NCBI GenBank assembly: GCA_026394095.1
Contig: JAPKYY010000063.1
Span: 1-7,383, forward strand
DNA from: Acidobacteriota bacterium
GTDB lineage: Bacteria; Acidobacteriota; Terriglobia; Bryobacterales; Bryobacteraceae
Direction: 5' to 3'
DNA: 7,383 nt
Part shown: piece by piece, positions 1 through 6,360 of the stretch
Position numbering within the stretch: position 1 is the first letter of the stretch
Layout: each line of letters starts with the position of its first letter
Position numbers and translations under genes: made by a program
The notes under the pieces: generated by a model
Told to the model about the DNA's origin: nothing
Seen by the model: the letters and a program-made list of their open reading frames with translations, nothing else
Databases searched by the model: none

Positions 1-552
1 AGCTTCCAGATGCGCCTCAACGTCGTGCAACAGATGCTCGGCCGCGACCTGGCTACCGGGCTCAAAGAATTGCAAGACCTACAAATGGTCTGCCGCGCTC
101 AGGTTGCTGAACTGCGTGCCTTTGTCCGCAGCATGAGGCCGCTCGAAGTCGAAGGCGAAAGCCTCTCAACTGCCATCCGCCGTCTGGTCGAGAACTTCAA
201 GAAGGACACCGGGATCTCAGCAAGCTACTCAAGCCAGGAAGTCACCGGAGAACCCGAAAGCTTCCTCGAAGTACTGCAGATCGTCCGGGAGTCGTTGAAC
301 AACGTCCACAAACATTCCAAGGCTTCGAGGGTCGCCATCGCCCTCACCATGCAGGGAGAAATGCTACACATCGACATTGAAGACGATGGCACCGGCTTTC
401 CCTTCAGTGGCAACTACGACCTGGCTGAACTGGAAGCATTGCGCATCGGCCCTGGCAGCATCAAGCGCCGCGCCCGCAGTCTTGGTGGCGAATTGGTTGT
501 GATCAGCCGCCCGGGTCATGGAGCCACAATCCGGGTCCGCATTCCATTATGA
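1..552 (+). CDS. Sensor histidine kinase, NarL/LuxR-type (HisKA_3 + HATPase_c), 5' partial
   Basis: This is the C-terminal end of a two-component sensor kinase; the frame is open to the left edge, so the gene starts upstream and the Met at position 10 is probably internal. Seen, counting from that Met: the end of the HisKA_3 dimerisation helices, closing with an ELRAFVRSMRP stretch (residues 34-44) typical of this family; an N box around RESLNNVHKH (93-102); a G1 box EDDGTGF (124-130); and a G2-like GPGSIKRRARSLGGEL segment (147-162) that binds ATP in the GHKL fold. The phospho-accepting His box should lie left of the window. No response regulator is visible downstream, so a partner would have to be upstream or elsewhere. 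The stop codon overlaps the next gene's start by 4 bases (ATGA). The family call is firm; the signal sensed is unknown. Confidence 0.9.
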   Translation, partial: SFQMRLNVVQQMLGRDLATGLKELQDLQMVCRAQVAELRAFVRSMRPLEVEGESLSTAIRRLVENFKKDTGISASYSSQEVTGEPESFLEVLQIVRESLNNVHKHSKASRVAIALTMQGEMLHIDIEDDGTGFPFSGNYDLAELEALRIGPGSIKRRARSLGGELVVISRPGHGATIRVRIPL

Positions 553-1493
553 GGTATCTGCTTTTCGCGCTTCTGCTTTGCGGTTGCGGCCGCTACGACG
601 ACTTCGCGCTGCCCAAGCCGCAAGGCCCGCCTCTCGATCTCCGCTGGCAGCCCAACCCGGCTCCCGTCATCGAGAGAGGGGCTTCGCCGGACGTACTGAA
701 CCCATCTGTCGTTCGGTGGCGCGACGGCTACATCAACCTCTACTCCCTATTTGATGGCACGAGCTGGCATACGGCGCTTGCCACTTCAAAGGATGGCCTA
801 AGCTGGCAGGATTCAGGTAAGGTCATCGATGCCAAGGGCGACTACATTGCCGCCAACGGCGGGGCATTGGTAGTGGGCTCGGAGTTGCTCTATGCCTATC
901 AGGCCGGCCCGAAGGGCAAGACGGTCATTCATCTCGCGCGCTCCAGTGATGGGCGAAGCTGGACCACTGCGCCAATACTCAGTCTCGGCCCCAGCATGAG
1001 CTGGGACGAAATCAGCATTGGCGACCCCTACCTCATCAGCGCATCCGGTGAAATCTATCTCTTCTACCTCGGCGAGGACCGCGCCCGCAGGCAGAGGCTT
1101 GGCGTCGCTAAGTCAAAAGACGGCACCACCTGGACCAAGCATCGCGGCCCGTTGGTGGAGTTAGGTGGCGCTGGAGACTTTGACGAAAACGGTCTAGGCG
1201 AACCGGCAGTGTTTGAAGCCAATGGCCAATGGGTGATGCTCTATACCGGGCGAGACCGCAAAGAAAAGCGGGCTATGGGCTATGCGGTCTCAAAGGATGG
1301 CCGGCATTGGGAGAAGCTGAAGGAGCCTGTCCTCCGCGGAGACCAGCCCTGGAACTCGGCAGTGGTCTGCGACGCAACCGTGCTGGTTGAGAACTGCAAG
1401 GCGCGAATCTGGTTTGGCGGCGGCGATCTGCCCAAGCCTGATGAGAGGCTCAACGGCCAGATCGGCTATGCCGAATTGCTTAAGCGCGATTGA
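549..1493 (+). CDS. Lipoprotein with glycoside-hydrolase-like five-bladed beta-propeller
   Basis: A 314-residue protein predicted to be exported and lipid-anchored: a short hydrophobic N-terminus is followed by a lipobox LCGC, with the lipidated Cys at residue 13. The mature part shows four repeats of the form S-K/S-D-G-x-x-W at about 80-86, 132-138, 189-195 and 248-254, as expected at propeller blade turns. Candidate acidic residues in the GH43/GH32-like pattern are Asp48 (DVLNPSV), Asp159 (GDPYL) and Glu218 (GEPAV). Substrate cannot be read; it could be a plant or microbial oligosaccharide glycosidase, a GH130-like phosphorylase relative, or a non-catalytic binding protein. The ATG overlaps the kinase stop and I see no good ribosome binding site before it, so translation is probably coupled to the kinase. 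Its 3' end overlaps the convergent ATPase gene by 14 bp. The fold is moderately sure, the enzymatic activity is inference. Confidence 0.72.
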   Translation: MRYLLFALLLCGCGRYDDFALPKPQGPPLDLRWQPNPAPVIERGASPDVLNPSVVRWRDGYINLYSLFDGTSWHTALATSKDGLSWQDSGKVIDAKGDYIAANGGALVVGSELLYAYQAGPKGKTVIHLARSSDGRSWTTAPILSLGPSMSWDEISIGDPYLISASGEIYLFYLGEDRARRQRLGVAKSKDGTTWTKHRGPLVELGGAGDFDENGLGEPAVFEANGQWVMLYTGRDRKEKRAMGYAVSKDGRHWEKLKEPVLRGDQPWNSAVVCDATVLVENCKARIWFGGGDLPKPDERLNGQIGYAELLKRD

Positions 1494-2661
1494 GCGAGTA
1501 GCGGCTCGGGATCAGCGAGAAGTATTCGACTTTGCGCTTGGGCTTTGGGCCTCGTTTTACCCCAGACTCTGAAGCGAGCCAGGAAGCAAGGTCGGCAATC
1601 TCACGGTAGTAGGCGGAGGAGGGGTCGAGTGCTCCCCCACGCATCACAGACTTATAGACTTGCTCTGGCGAGTCACTCAGAGTGATCTCAGCCGGCACAC
1701 CAAGGACACTCTCGATGTCAGAAATGGTCAAAGGCGCATCCTTGCGCCAGCGGTTGATCACCAGCGCTACACGGTCTTGCAGCTCGTGGGCATCGAGGAA
1801 GCGCATCTTCTCGCGGGCCATATGGACTCCGGCAAGCTCAGGCTCAACAACCAATAGAATGCGGCGCGACTGTTGCAGGATATCGAGCGAGAAGTTCTCC
1901 ATCATGCCGCTTAGATCGGCCAGGACGATTCGATAGCGTCGGCGGGCGAATTCAAAGAGATTTCGAACGCGCATGGGTTCTAGTTCAAGACTTGCTTCGA
2001 TCAGACAGCTGGGCAGAATATCGAGGTCTTCGACGCTCGACTTGATCTCCATCCATAGACCATCGTCCATCTCGCTCATCTTGGCCACAGCATCGCGAAC
2101 ACCAAGTGGGTTGCCCAGCTTCAGCAGGAAGCGGCTCAAGCCGCAGTTGAGATCAAAGTCTGTAAGCAGTACTCGGCTGTGTGGGCGCTGAGCCAACTCC
2201 AGAGCTGTGTGGATTGCCGTTGTCGACGCACCTACCCCGGGCTTGGCTGGGAGGAAGCTGAAGAGAAGGTCAGTCGATTCGCGCTCGGCAGGCGCACTGG
2301 CGACGATGTGCTCAATCCTGGCCATCGATGCCATCAGCTTATCGGGGTCAAAGGGAAAGCGCAGGAACTCACGCACGCCCAGATTCATCAACTCGATCAA
2401 GACTTCAGGGTCAAGGTCTCGGGCGACGGCAACCAGATGCGTATGGGTAGAACCGCGAAGCAACTCAGCGGCTTCGTACAGCCCTTCGCGGCCTTCGCTG
2501 ATGTCGAAGAATAGAACCTGTGGGGAGTAGGCCCGCACATAGTCGAGGAGCCCCTCGGGCGGAAGGAAATGATCGAAGGCTCGCAGAAGCAGAAGGCTCT
2601 CACAGCGCTCGAGGCCAAAGGCGATCGCCGTATCGGGGGCAAAGAGGGCATAGCGTAGCAT
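1480..2661 (-). CDS. CpaE/TadZ-like ATPase with N-terminal receiver-like domain
   Basis: A 393-residue MinD/ParA-superfamily protein. Residues 1-120 resemble a response-regulator receiver fold, with Asp53 (LFFDIS) where the phospho-acceptor would be, followed by a P-loop ATPase domain. The deviant Walker A is AKPGVGASTT (139-148): the signature Lys140 is kept, but Ala145 replaces the usual P-loop lysine, as in many CpaE/TadZ proteins. The Walker A' segment is LLTDFDLNCGL (165-175) and a Walker B-like LADLSG follows (247-252). The tail after residue 368 is basic (KRGPKPKRK). CpaE/TadZ proteins place Flp/Tad pilus machinery at the pole, but no tad genes are visible here, so the role is open. 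I chose the ATG at 2661 over an upstream in-frame start at 2796: it begins the receiver fold, lies 1 bp after the preceding stop, and has AGAAGG about 9 bases upstream. Confidence 0.78.
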   Translation of the reverse strand: MLRYALFAPDTAIAFGLERCESLLLLRAFDHFLPPEGLLDYVRAYSPQVLFFDISEGREGLYEAAELLRGSTHTHLVAVARDLDPEVLIELMNLGVREFLRFPFDPDKLMASMARIEHIVASAPAERESTDLLFSFLPAKPGVGASTTAIHTALELAQRPHSRVLLTDFDLNCGLSRFLLKLGNPLGVRDAVAKMSEMDDGLWMEIKSSVEDLDILPSCLIEASLELEPMRVRNLFEFARRRYRIVLADLSGMMENFSLDILQQSRRILLVVEPELAGVHMAREKMRFLDAHELQDRVALVINRWRKDAPLTISDIESVLGVPAEITLSDSPEQVYKSVMRGGALDPSSAYYREIADLASWLASESGVKRGPKPKRKVEYFSLIPSRYSLNRA

Positions 2662-2662
2662 C

Positions 2663-3649
2663 TTAACCAGCCTTCTCAAGTCGAACCATAGCGTCGCGCA
2701 TCGCCTCACCGCGAAGAGGCTCAACCACACGGGAAGTGCAGGCCATGCCACTGGTCTGCGATAGCGAACGCTCCATCGATTCAGCCTGGCCAGCATACTC
2801 CAGCAACTGGCATTGAACCGCCGCCAGAATCACTCCTGGCTTTGGCACGACAGCCTTGACCGGATGCCCCAGCCGCTCGGGTAGAGCATCCAGGATCGCC
2901 TTCTCTTTAGAAGGCCAGCCATCAATCCCTGTACGGGCATGGAACTCATAGCGCACGAGGCAATAACGATCCCATCCTCGCACCGCTACTTCGAGGACAA
3001 GAAGACTATCCGAACCATGTTGCGAGCCAGGGCCCGGGATCGCTCGCTGCTTTCGGCTGTCGCTCTTGGAGAGATCTTCATTCAACCGCTGCATCGCGCT
3101 ACGGGTGTCGCGTTGCTGTTCTTCAAGGCACTTCTCAAGCTGGGTGCACTCGGCGCTGAGCTTGGTGCGGATCTCGCCTAGATCGTTGGATGTCGCAAGG
3201 AGGCGGAGCTTCTTGGTGATGCCCTGCAGACGGACGGCGTAGCGTTGATCGAAGCCTGAGAGGGTCTCGGTGAGCTGGGCCACCGAGTTCAGGACAGCTT
3301 TGGCTTCTTTGTCCTGAGAATCAATATACGAACCCATCTGAGCGCCATAGCTCTTCAATATCTCCATCGTCTTCTGTTTGCGCTGTTCGATGACGTTGGG
3401 GGCAGGCTTGTTCGGCATGTCCTCAACCAGTTGCTTGATGCTCTTGCGGTGGGGGTCACAGATCTGTTTGGGCGAGGCGGGCATGGCTTCGCTCATGCCG
3501 AGCATGCTCGAACGCCAGAGCTGAATCGCAGCATCACGGGTGGCTTCGATCCATTCGAGACTGGTGAACTGCTCGGACAGCGATACGGATTCCGACTCGG
3601 GACTCTTGTGGAAGAGGTTGCTTAGGATACTCACTGTTCGGTTGCTCAA
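2663..3649 (-). CDS. Coiled-coil protein with probable degenerate GGDEF-like domain
   Basis: I do not recognise this 328-residue protein with certainty. Residues about 85-200 are rich in charged heptad-like sequence and probably form long helices or a coiled coil. From about residue 215 the pattern resembles a diguanylate cyclase domain with the active site lost: a hydrophobic strand YCLVRYEF (229-236), then PVKAVVPKPGVILAAV (263-278) where R-x-GGDEF-x-VVL would sit, and a C-terminal PLRGEAMRDAMVRLEKA (311-327) similar to the PGE-s-l-RAD-AL end of GGDEF domains. No GGDEF/GGEEF motif is present, so cyclase activity is not expected; it may be a protein-binding or c-di-GMP-related scaffold. There is no signal peptide or membrane segment. 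The longest frame begins with TTG at 3649 inside a small hairpin; a GTG at 3634 is an alternative start. Its stop is 1 bp before the CpaE/TadZ-like gene, suggesting joint expression. Confidence 0.6.
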   Translation of the reverse strand: MSNRTVSILSNLFHKSPESESVSLSEQFTSLEWIEATRDAAIQLWRSSMLGMSEAMPASPKQICDPHRKSIKQLVEDMPNKPAPNVIEQRKQKTMEILKSYGAQMGSYIDSQDKEAKAVLNSVAQLTETLSGFDQRYAVRLQGITKKLRLLATSNDLGEIRTKLSAECTQLEKCLEEQQRDTRSAMQRLNEDLSKSDSRKQRAIPGPGSQHGSDSLLVLEVAVRGWDRYCLVRYEFHARTGIDGWPSKEKAILDALPERLGHPVKAVVPKPGVILAAVQCQLLEYAGQAESMERSLSQTSGMACTSRVVEPLRGEAMRDAMVRLEKAG

Positions 3650-3666
3650 GACCCTTATCGGTCTTG
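3647..3666 (-). other. 7-bp inverted repeat between hisA and the next gene
   Basis: The - strand reads CAAGACC, a 6-base GATAAG loop, then GGTCTTG, giving a perfect 7-bp stem. It begins 11 bases after the hisA stop codon and its right arm contains the TTG proposed as the start of the next gene. No run of T follows, so it is not a normal intrinsic terminator. It might partly separate the his genes from the downstream pair, or hide the TTG start; it could also be chance. Confidence 0.3.
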
Positions 3667-3677
3667 GGGCCAGAGTC

Positions 3678-4373
3678 TTAGAGCAATTGGCGTAAATCGT
3701 CGAGCTTTACGTGACCGGTGTAGATCGCCATCCCCATCGCCGAATGTATGCCCATGGACATTAAGGATTTTACATCTTCAAGGGTCGTAATCCCGCCGGC
3801 GGCGGTGATAGGCAGGGTGGTTGCGGCTCGAAGGCTGCGGAACCATTCCAGGTCAGTGCCTTGCATCATGCCTTCTTTGTCGACGTAGGTACAGAGGAAG
3901 CCGCCGCAGTAGGGCTCAAGGGATTTCAGGACTTCCACCGCAGTGAGGTCAGTGGACTCCTGCCAGCCCTTGACGACGATCTTGCCGTACTTGGAGTCGA
4001 GGGCGATCAGTATCTTCTCTTTGCCGATCTGAGCGGCGATCGATTCGAGAAGCGGCACGTTGATGCCGGTTTGGGTGAAGGCGGCAGTGCCGACGATGAC
4101 TTGGGCGGCACCCTGATCGATAAGGGTCTGGGCGCGTTCGGGAGAACGAACACCACCACCTACGCGGCAGCGGGCGCGACCCGCGAGGAGTTCGACGATG
4201 TCGTCGTTGGCTCCGCGGCCAAGTGCGGCATCAAGGTCGATGACCTGGATCTCGGGGAAGCCGGCGAATTTCGCGAGCATCACGAGTGGCTCTTCGCCTT
4301 CGAGGGCCTTCTCTTTGCCTTGGATGAGTTGGACGACTTTGCCGTCCATGAGGTCGATGCAGGGTACGATCAT
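3678..4373 (-). CDS. hisA: Phosphoribosylformimino-AICAR ribotide isomerase (HisA)
   Basis: Cytoplasmic TIM-barrel enzyme of histidine synthesis that isomerises ProFAR to PRFAR, the substrate of the HisH-HisF complex (EC 5.3.1.16). The 231-residue product is slightly shorter than the usual 240-245. It begins MIVPCIDL with catalytic Asp7, has a second catalytic Asp126 in ILIALDSK, and carries phosphate-loop signatures RVGGGVRS (70-77), AAGGIT (191-196) and AMGMAIYTG (212-220). The start at 4373 is set by homology; the open frame extends upstream only as a shadow inside hisF. The ATG overlaps the hisF stop by 4 bases (ATGA), so translation is likely coupled. hisA placed after hisF is the reverse of the common hisA-hisF order. 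Confidence 0.95.
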   Translation of the reverse strand: MIVPCIDLMDGKVVQLIQGKEKALEGEEPLVMLAKFAGFPEIQVIDLDAALGRGANDDIVELLAGRARCRVGGGVRSPERAQTLIDQGAAQVIVGTAAFTQTGINVPLLESIAAQIGKEKILIALDSKYGKIVVKGWQESTDLTAVEVLKSLEPYCGGFLCTYVDKEGMMQGTDLEWFRSLRAATTLPITAAGGITTLEDVKSLMSMGIHSAMGMAIYTGHVKLDDLRQLL

Positions 4374-4990
4374 GCGTTCTTTCTTACCGGAATGTTGTGC
4401 TTGTCGAGGAACTCTTTGAGGTCGTTTACGGTATAGGTTCCATAGTGGAAGATGCTGGCAGCAAGAGCGGCGTCGGCTTCGCCATCGGTCAGCACTTCGA
4501 GGAAGTGTTCTGGCGTCCCGCCACCACCGGAGGCAATCACGGGGATGCGAGTGGCGCGGCTGACGGCGCGTGTGAGGGCGCAATCAAAGCCCTTCTGCAC
4601 TCCGTCGGTATCCATCGAGGTGAGCAGGATCTCCCCTGCCCCGAGGGCCTCAGCGCGCTGGGCCCATTCGATGACGTCGATCGATTCATCGACGCGACCG
4701 CCCTTGGTGTGGACCGACCATGAGTCGCCCTTACGGCGGGCGTCAATCGCGAGGACAACGGCTTGAGCGCCGAACTCGTTGGATAGCTCCGTGATCAGCT
4801 CCGGGCGGCGGACGGCGGCGGTGTTGACGCTCACCTTGTCGGCACCGGAGACGAGGATGCGGCGGGCATCACGGACTTCGCGGATTCCACCACCAACCGT
4901 CAGAGGGATGAAGACACGCTGGGCGGTACGGAAGACCACATCCACCATCGTGTTGCGTTCGTCTGAGCTCGAAGTAATGTCAGACCACAT
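4370..4990 (-). CDS. hisF: HisF C-terminal fragment
   Basis: The remainder of HisF lies in the +1 frame relative to the N-terminal piece. That frame is open from 5098, but true HisF sequence begins only at the second reading of the repeat ([10 protein letters not shown]). The nearest usable start is ATG 4990-4988, which overlaps the upstream TGA region and would start [13 protein letters not shown]. The piece contains Asp130 and the phosphate-binding loops but lacks strand 1 and catalytic Asp11, so it should not be active on its own. I see no properly spaced ribosome binding site; only reinitiation after the TGA could plausibly translate it. Confidence 0.5.
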   Translation of the reverse strand: MWSDITSSSDERNTMVDVVFRTAQRVFIPLTVGGGIREVRDARRILVSGADKVSVNTAAVRRPELITELSNEFGAQAVVLAIDARRKGDSWSVHTKGGRVDESIDVIEWAQRAEALGAGEILLTSMDTDGVQKGFDCALTRAVSRATRIPVIASGGGGTPEHFLEVLTDGEADAALAASIFHYGTYTVNDLKEFLDKHNIPVRKNA

Positions 4991-5030
4991 CCACCATCGT
5001 GTTGCGTTCGTCTGAGCTCGCAGTAATGTC
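4933..5030. repeat. 49-bp direct tandem duplication inside hisF
   Basis: Two abutting 49-bp copies, 4933-4981 and 4982-5030, are identical except for one base: A at 4972 against C at 5021. In HisF coding terms this is Ser (TCG) against Ala (GCG) at residue 54; Ala is what E. coli and Thermotoga HisF carry in DITAS. The bases on either side of the unit do not extend the match, so there is no microhomology at the new joint. Since 49 is 3x16+1, the extra copy shifts the frame. Confidence 0.97.
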
Positions 5031-5180
5031 GAGGAAAACCACTTCGTCGGCGCCTTGTTCGTTGTAGCGCTGGGAGAGCTCGACGGGGTCTCCGGCATCG
5101 CGGAGGTTGACGAAGTTAATGCCTTTGACGACGCGACCGGCAGTCACATCGAGGCAGGGGATGATTCGTTTGGCTAGCAT
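4980..5180 (-). CDS. hisF: HisF N-terminal fragment
   Basis: As written, translation from the hisF ATG gives 66 residues and stops at TGA 4982-4980, right at the junction of the two repeat copies. It holds barrel strands 1 and 2 with Asp11 and ends [10 protein letters not shown]. This is about a quarter of HisF and matches neither half-barrel of the family, so it is unlikely to fold or act alone. Confidence 0.6.
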   Translation of the reverse strand: MLAKRIIPCLDVTAGRVVKGINFVNLRDAGDPVELSQRYNEQGADEVVFLDITASSDERNTMVDVV

Positions 5181-5776
5181 CAGGCAAGCTCCAGGAAGTT
5201 GCTCATGATCTTGAGACCGGTAGGGCCGGACTTCTCGGGGTGGAACTGGACTCCGTAAATGTTGTCCCGCTCGAGTACGGCGCTGAAGGGGAGCTGATAG
5301 TCACAGGTAGCCGAGGTGGCCTCGATGGGAGGCGCATAGTAGCTGTTGGCGAAGTAAACGTAGATGGGTTCGTTCAGGCCCTTCAGCAGTTTTGAATCGG
5401 GGCGGGCATTGAGTGAATTCCAACCCATGTGAGGGACACGGGCGCCAGTGGGGAAGCGCTCGATGCGCTCGGGGTAGATGCTTAGGCCTTCGAGATCCGG
5501 GGCTTCGGCGCTGCCGGAGAAGAGGGCCTGCATGCCGAGGCAGATACCGAAGAAGGGATTCCCAGCGGCGATCTTTTCAAGAATCGGTTGGCGGAGCTTC
5601 AAGGCATCGAGAGACTGCATCAGCTGACCGAAATGGCCGACGCCTGGCAACACGAGCTTGTCTGCGGCACGAACTGCCTCAGGAGTATCGATGAGCTTGT
5701 AGGTGGCACCGAGTTCAGCAAGGGTATTCTGCACTGAGCGCAGGTTACCGGCCCCGTAGTCGATGATCGAAATCAC
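5180..5776 (-). CDS. hisH: Imidazole glycerol phosphate synthase glutamine amidotransferase subunit (HisH)
   Basis: Class I glutamine amidotransferase that releases ammonia from glutamine and channels it into the HisF barrel. The product has 198 residues, a normal length. Seen: the N-terminal [10 protein letters not shown], the oxyanion segment PGVGHFG (44-50), nucleophile Cys79 in GICLGMQ, VPHMGWN (114-120), and His179 and Glu181 in QFHPEKSG completing the triad. The start is the GTG at 5776: upstream in-frame sequence lies inside hisB and is not HisH-like, the GTG is preceded by AAGGAG 5 bases away, and it overlaps the hisB stop by 4 bases (GTGA). One small oddity: YFANSYY (141-147) stands where most family members have YFVHSYY. 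Confidence 0.95.
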   Translation of the reverse strand: MISIIDYGAGNLRSVQNTLAELGATYKLIDTPEAVRAADKLVLPGVGHFGQLMQSLDALKLRQPILEKIAAGNPFFGICLGMQALFSGSAEAPDLEGLSIYPERIERFPTGARVPHMGWNSLNARPDSKLLKGLNEPIYVYFANSYYAPPIEATSATCDYQLPFSAVLERDNIYGVQFHPEKSGPTGLKIMSNFLELA

Positions 5777-6360
5777 AGGAGCTCCTTGGTGGAAGGGAGC
5801 TGATCTTTCATGCGGACGTCCTTCGAGCAGGCGTATTTCATCGAGCGCGCCCAGCACTTGAAGATCGCCTCGATCTTGTGGTGGTTGGAGCGGCCATAGA
5901 GAACCTTGACGTGGAGGTTGCCCTTGACGTGGGTGACGAAGCCATCGAAGAAGTCAGGCAGGAGCTCAGTCTGCAAGTCTCCGACGTGGACCACCTTGAC
6001 GAGGTCTTTGTATACGAGGGCAGGGCGGCCACCGAGGTCGACGGCGGTGACGGCGAGGGTTTCGTCCATGGTCTGAACGAAGTAGCCGGCGCGGTTGATG
6101 CCTTTGCGGTCTCCCAGGGCCTGGCTGAAGAGTTGACCGAGGACGATGCCTACGTCTTCGACGGTGTGGTGCTGATCGACATCGAGGTCGCCGGTTGCCT
6201 GGAGGGTGAGCTCGAAGCCACCGTGGCGGGTGAAGAGCTCGAGCATGTGATCGAGGAAGCGGACACCCGTTGAGATGGTGTACTTGCCTTTGCCTTCAAT
6301 CTTGAGGCTGCCGCGGATTTGGGTTTCTTTGGTGATGCGTTCAATTTGGGCAGTGCGCAT
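5773..6360 (-). CDS. hisB: Imidazoleglycerol-phosphate dehydratase (HisB, monofunctional)
   Basis: Manganese-dependent dehydratase converting imidazole glycerol phosphate to imidazole acetol phosphate (EC 4.2.1.19), the step after HisFH. The 195 residues cover only the dehydratase half of the bifunctional E. coli protein. The metal-binding signatures are [14 protein letters not shown] (35-48), HHTVED (64-69), MDETL (98-102) and [11 protein letters not shown] (158-168). The start is ATG 6360, sharing one base with the stop of the phosphatase gene (TAATG) and with GGAG about 11 bases upstream; the longer open frame upstream reads through the phosphatase gene out of frame. The absence of a phosphatase domain means histidinol-phosphate must be cleaved by a separate enzyme. 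Confidence 0.96.
   Translation of the reverse strand: MRTAQIERITKETQIRGSLKIEGKGKYTISTGVRFLDHMLELFTRHGGFELTLQATGDLDVDQHHTVEDVGIVLGQLFSQALGDRKGINRAGYFVQTMDETLAVTAVDLGGRPALVYKDLVKVVHVGDLQTELLPDFFDGFVTHVKGNLHVKVLYGRSNHHKIEAIFKCWARSMKYACSKDVRMKDQLPSTKELL
5777..5787 (-). promoter_or_regulatory. Ribosome binding site deciding the hisH GTG start
   Basis: The - strand carries AAGGAG at 5787-5782, five bases before GTG 5776. It lies within the last codons of hisB and supports the GTG start over the upstream open frame. The core forms a 10-base palindrome (AGGAGCTCCT), probably by chance. Confidence 0.6.

Larger units (their letters stand above)
4370..5180 (-). pseudogene. hisF: Imidazole glycerol phosphate synthase cyclase subunit (HisF), frameshifted by a 49-bp tandem duplication
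   Basis: HisF takes ammonia from HisH and converts PRFAR to imidazole glycerol phosphate and AICAR (EC 4.3.2.10). Here the reading frame is broken: a 49-bp tandem duplication adds a length not divisible by 3 and creates a TGA at 4982-4980. Deleting one copy in thought gives 762 bp, a complete 253-residue HisF of normal length with Asp11 (IIPCLDV) and Asp130 (VLAIDARR), both at canonical positions, plus phosphate loops TVGGGIR (78-84) and ASGGGG and the end [11 protein letters not shown]. The ATG at 5180 shares one base with the hisH stop (TGATG) and has GGAG 8 bases upstream. Every other his gene here is intact, so either the lesion is very recent, a second hisF exists, or the sequence is wrong here. 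Identity is certain; the functional state is not. Confidence 0.9.

Noticed and set aside
1478..1485. GCTTAAGC palindrome at the convergent gene ends as a terminator
   Set aside because: It is only an 8-base palindrome with no loop and no T run, and it is made of coding and stop codons.
2662..2796. A 45-residue N-terminal extension of the CpaE/TadZ-like protein with a hydrophobic stretch that might look like a membrane anchor
   Set aside because: It lies wholly within the preceding gene in another frame, and the ATG at 2661 has good spacing and a ribosome binding site.
3861..4436. A 191-residue + strand open frame opposite hisA and the end of hisF
   Set aside because: It is antisense to conserved HisA codons, has an acidic, low-information composition typical of reverse-complement shadows, and shows no recognisable domain.
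4374..4583. An N-terminal extension of HisA upstream of ATG 4373
   Set aside because: The extension is Arg/Pro-rich and out of frame within hisF; HisA homology begins exactly at MIVPCIDL and the ATGA overlap fits coupling.
4980..5180. The hisF split as a natural half-barrel (split HisF) arrangement
   Set aside because: The break falls after residue 66, not near the half-barrel boundary around residue 120, and it is explained by the tandem duplication.
5777..5857. A 27-residue upstream extension of HisH
   Set aside because: It is an out-of-frame read of hisB without HisH similarity; the GTG at 5776 has AAGGAG at correct spacing.
5878..6273. A 131-residue + strand open frame opposite hisB
   Set aside because: The composition is dominated by V, D, E, A and G, as expected from the reverse of GC-rich codons; the hisB signatures on the - strand explain the region fully.
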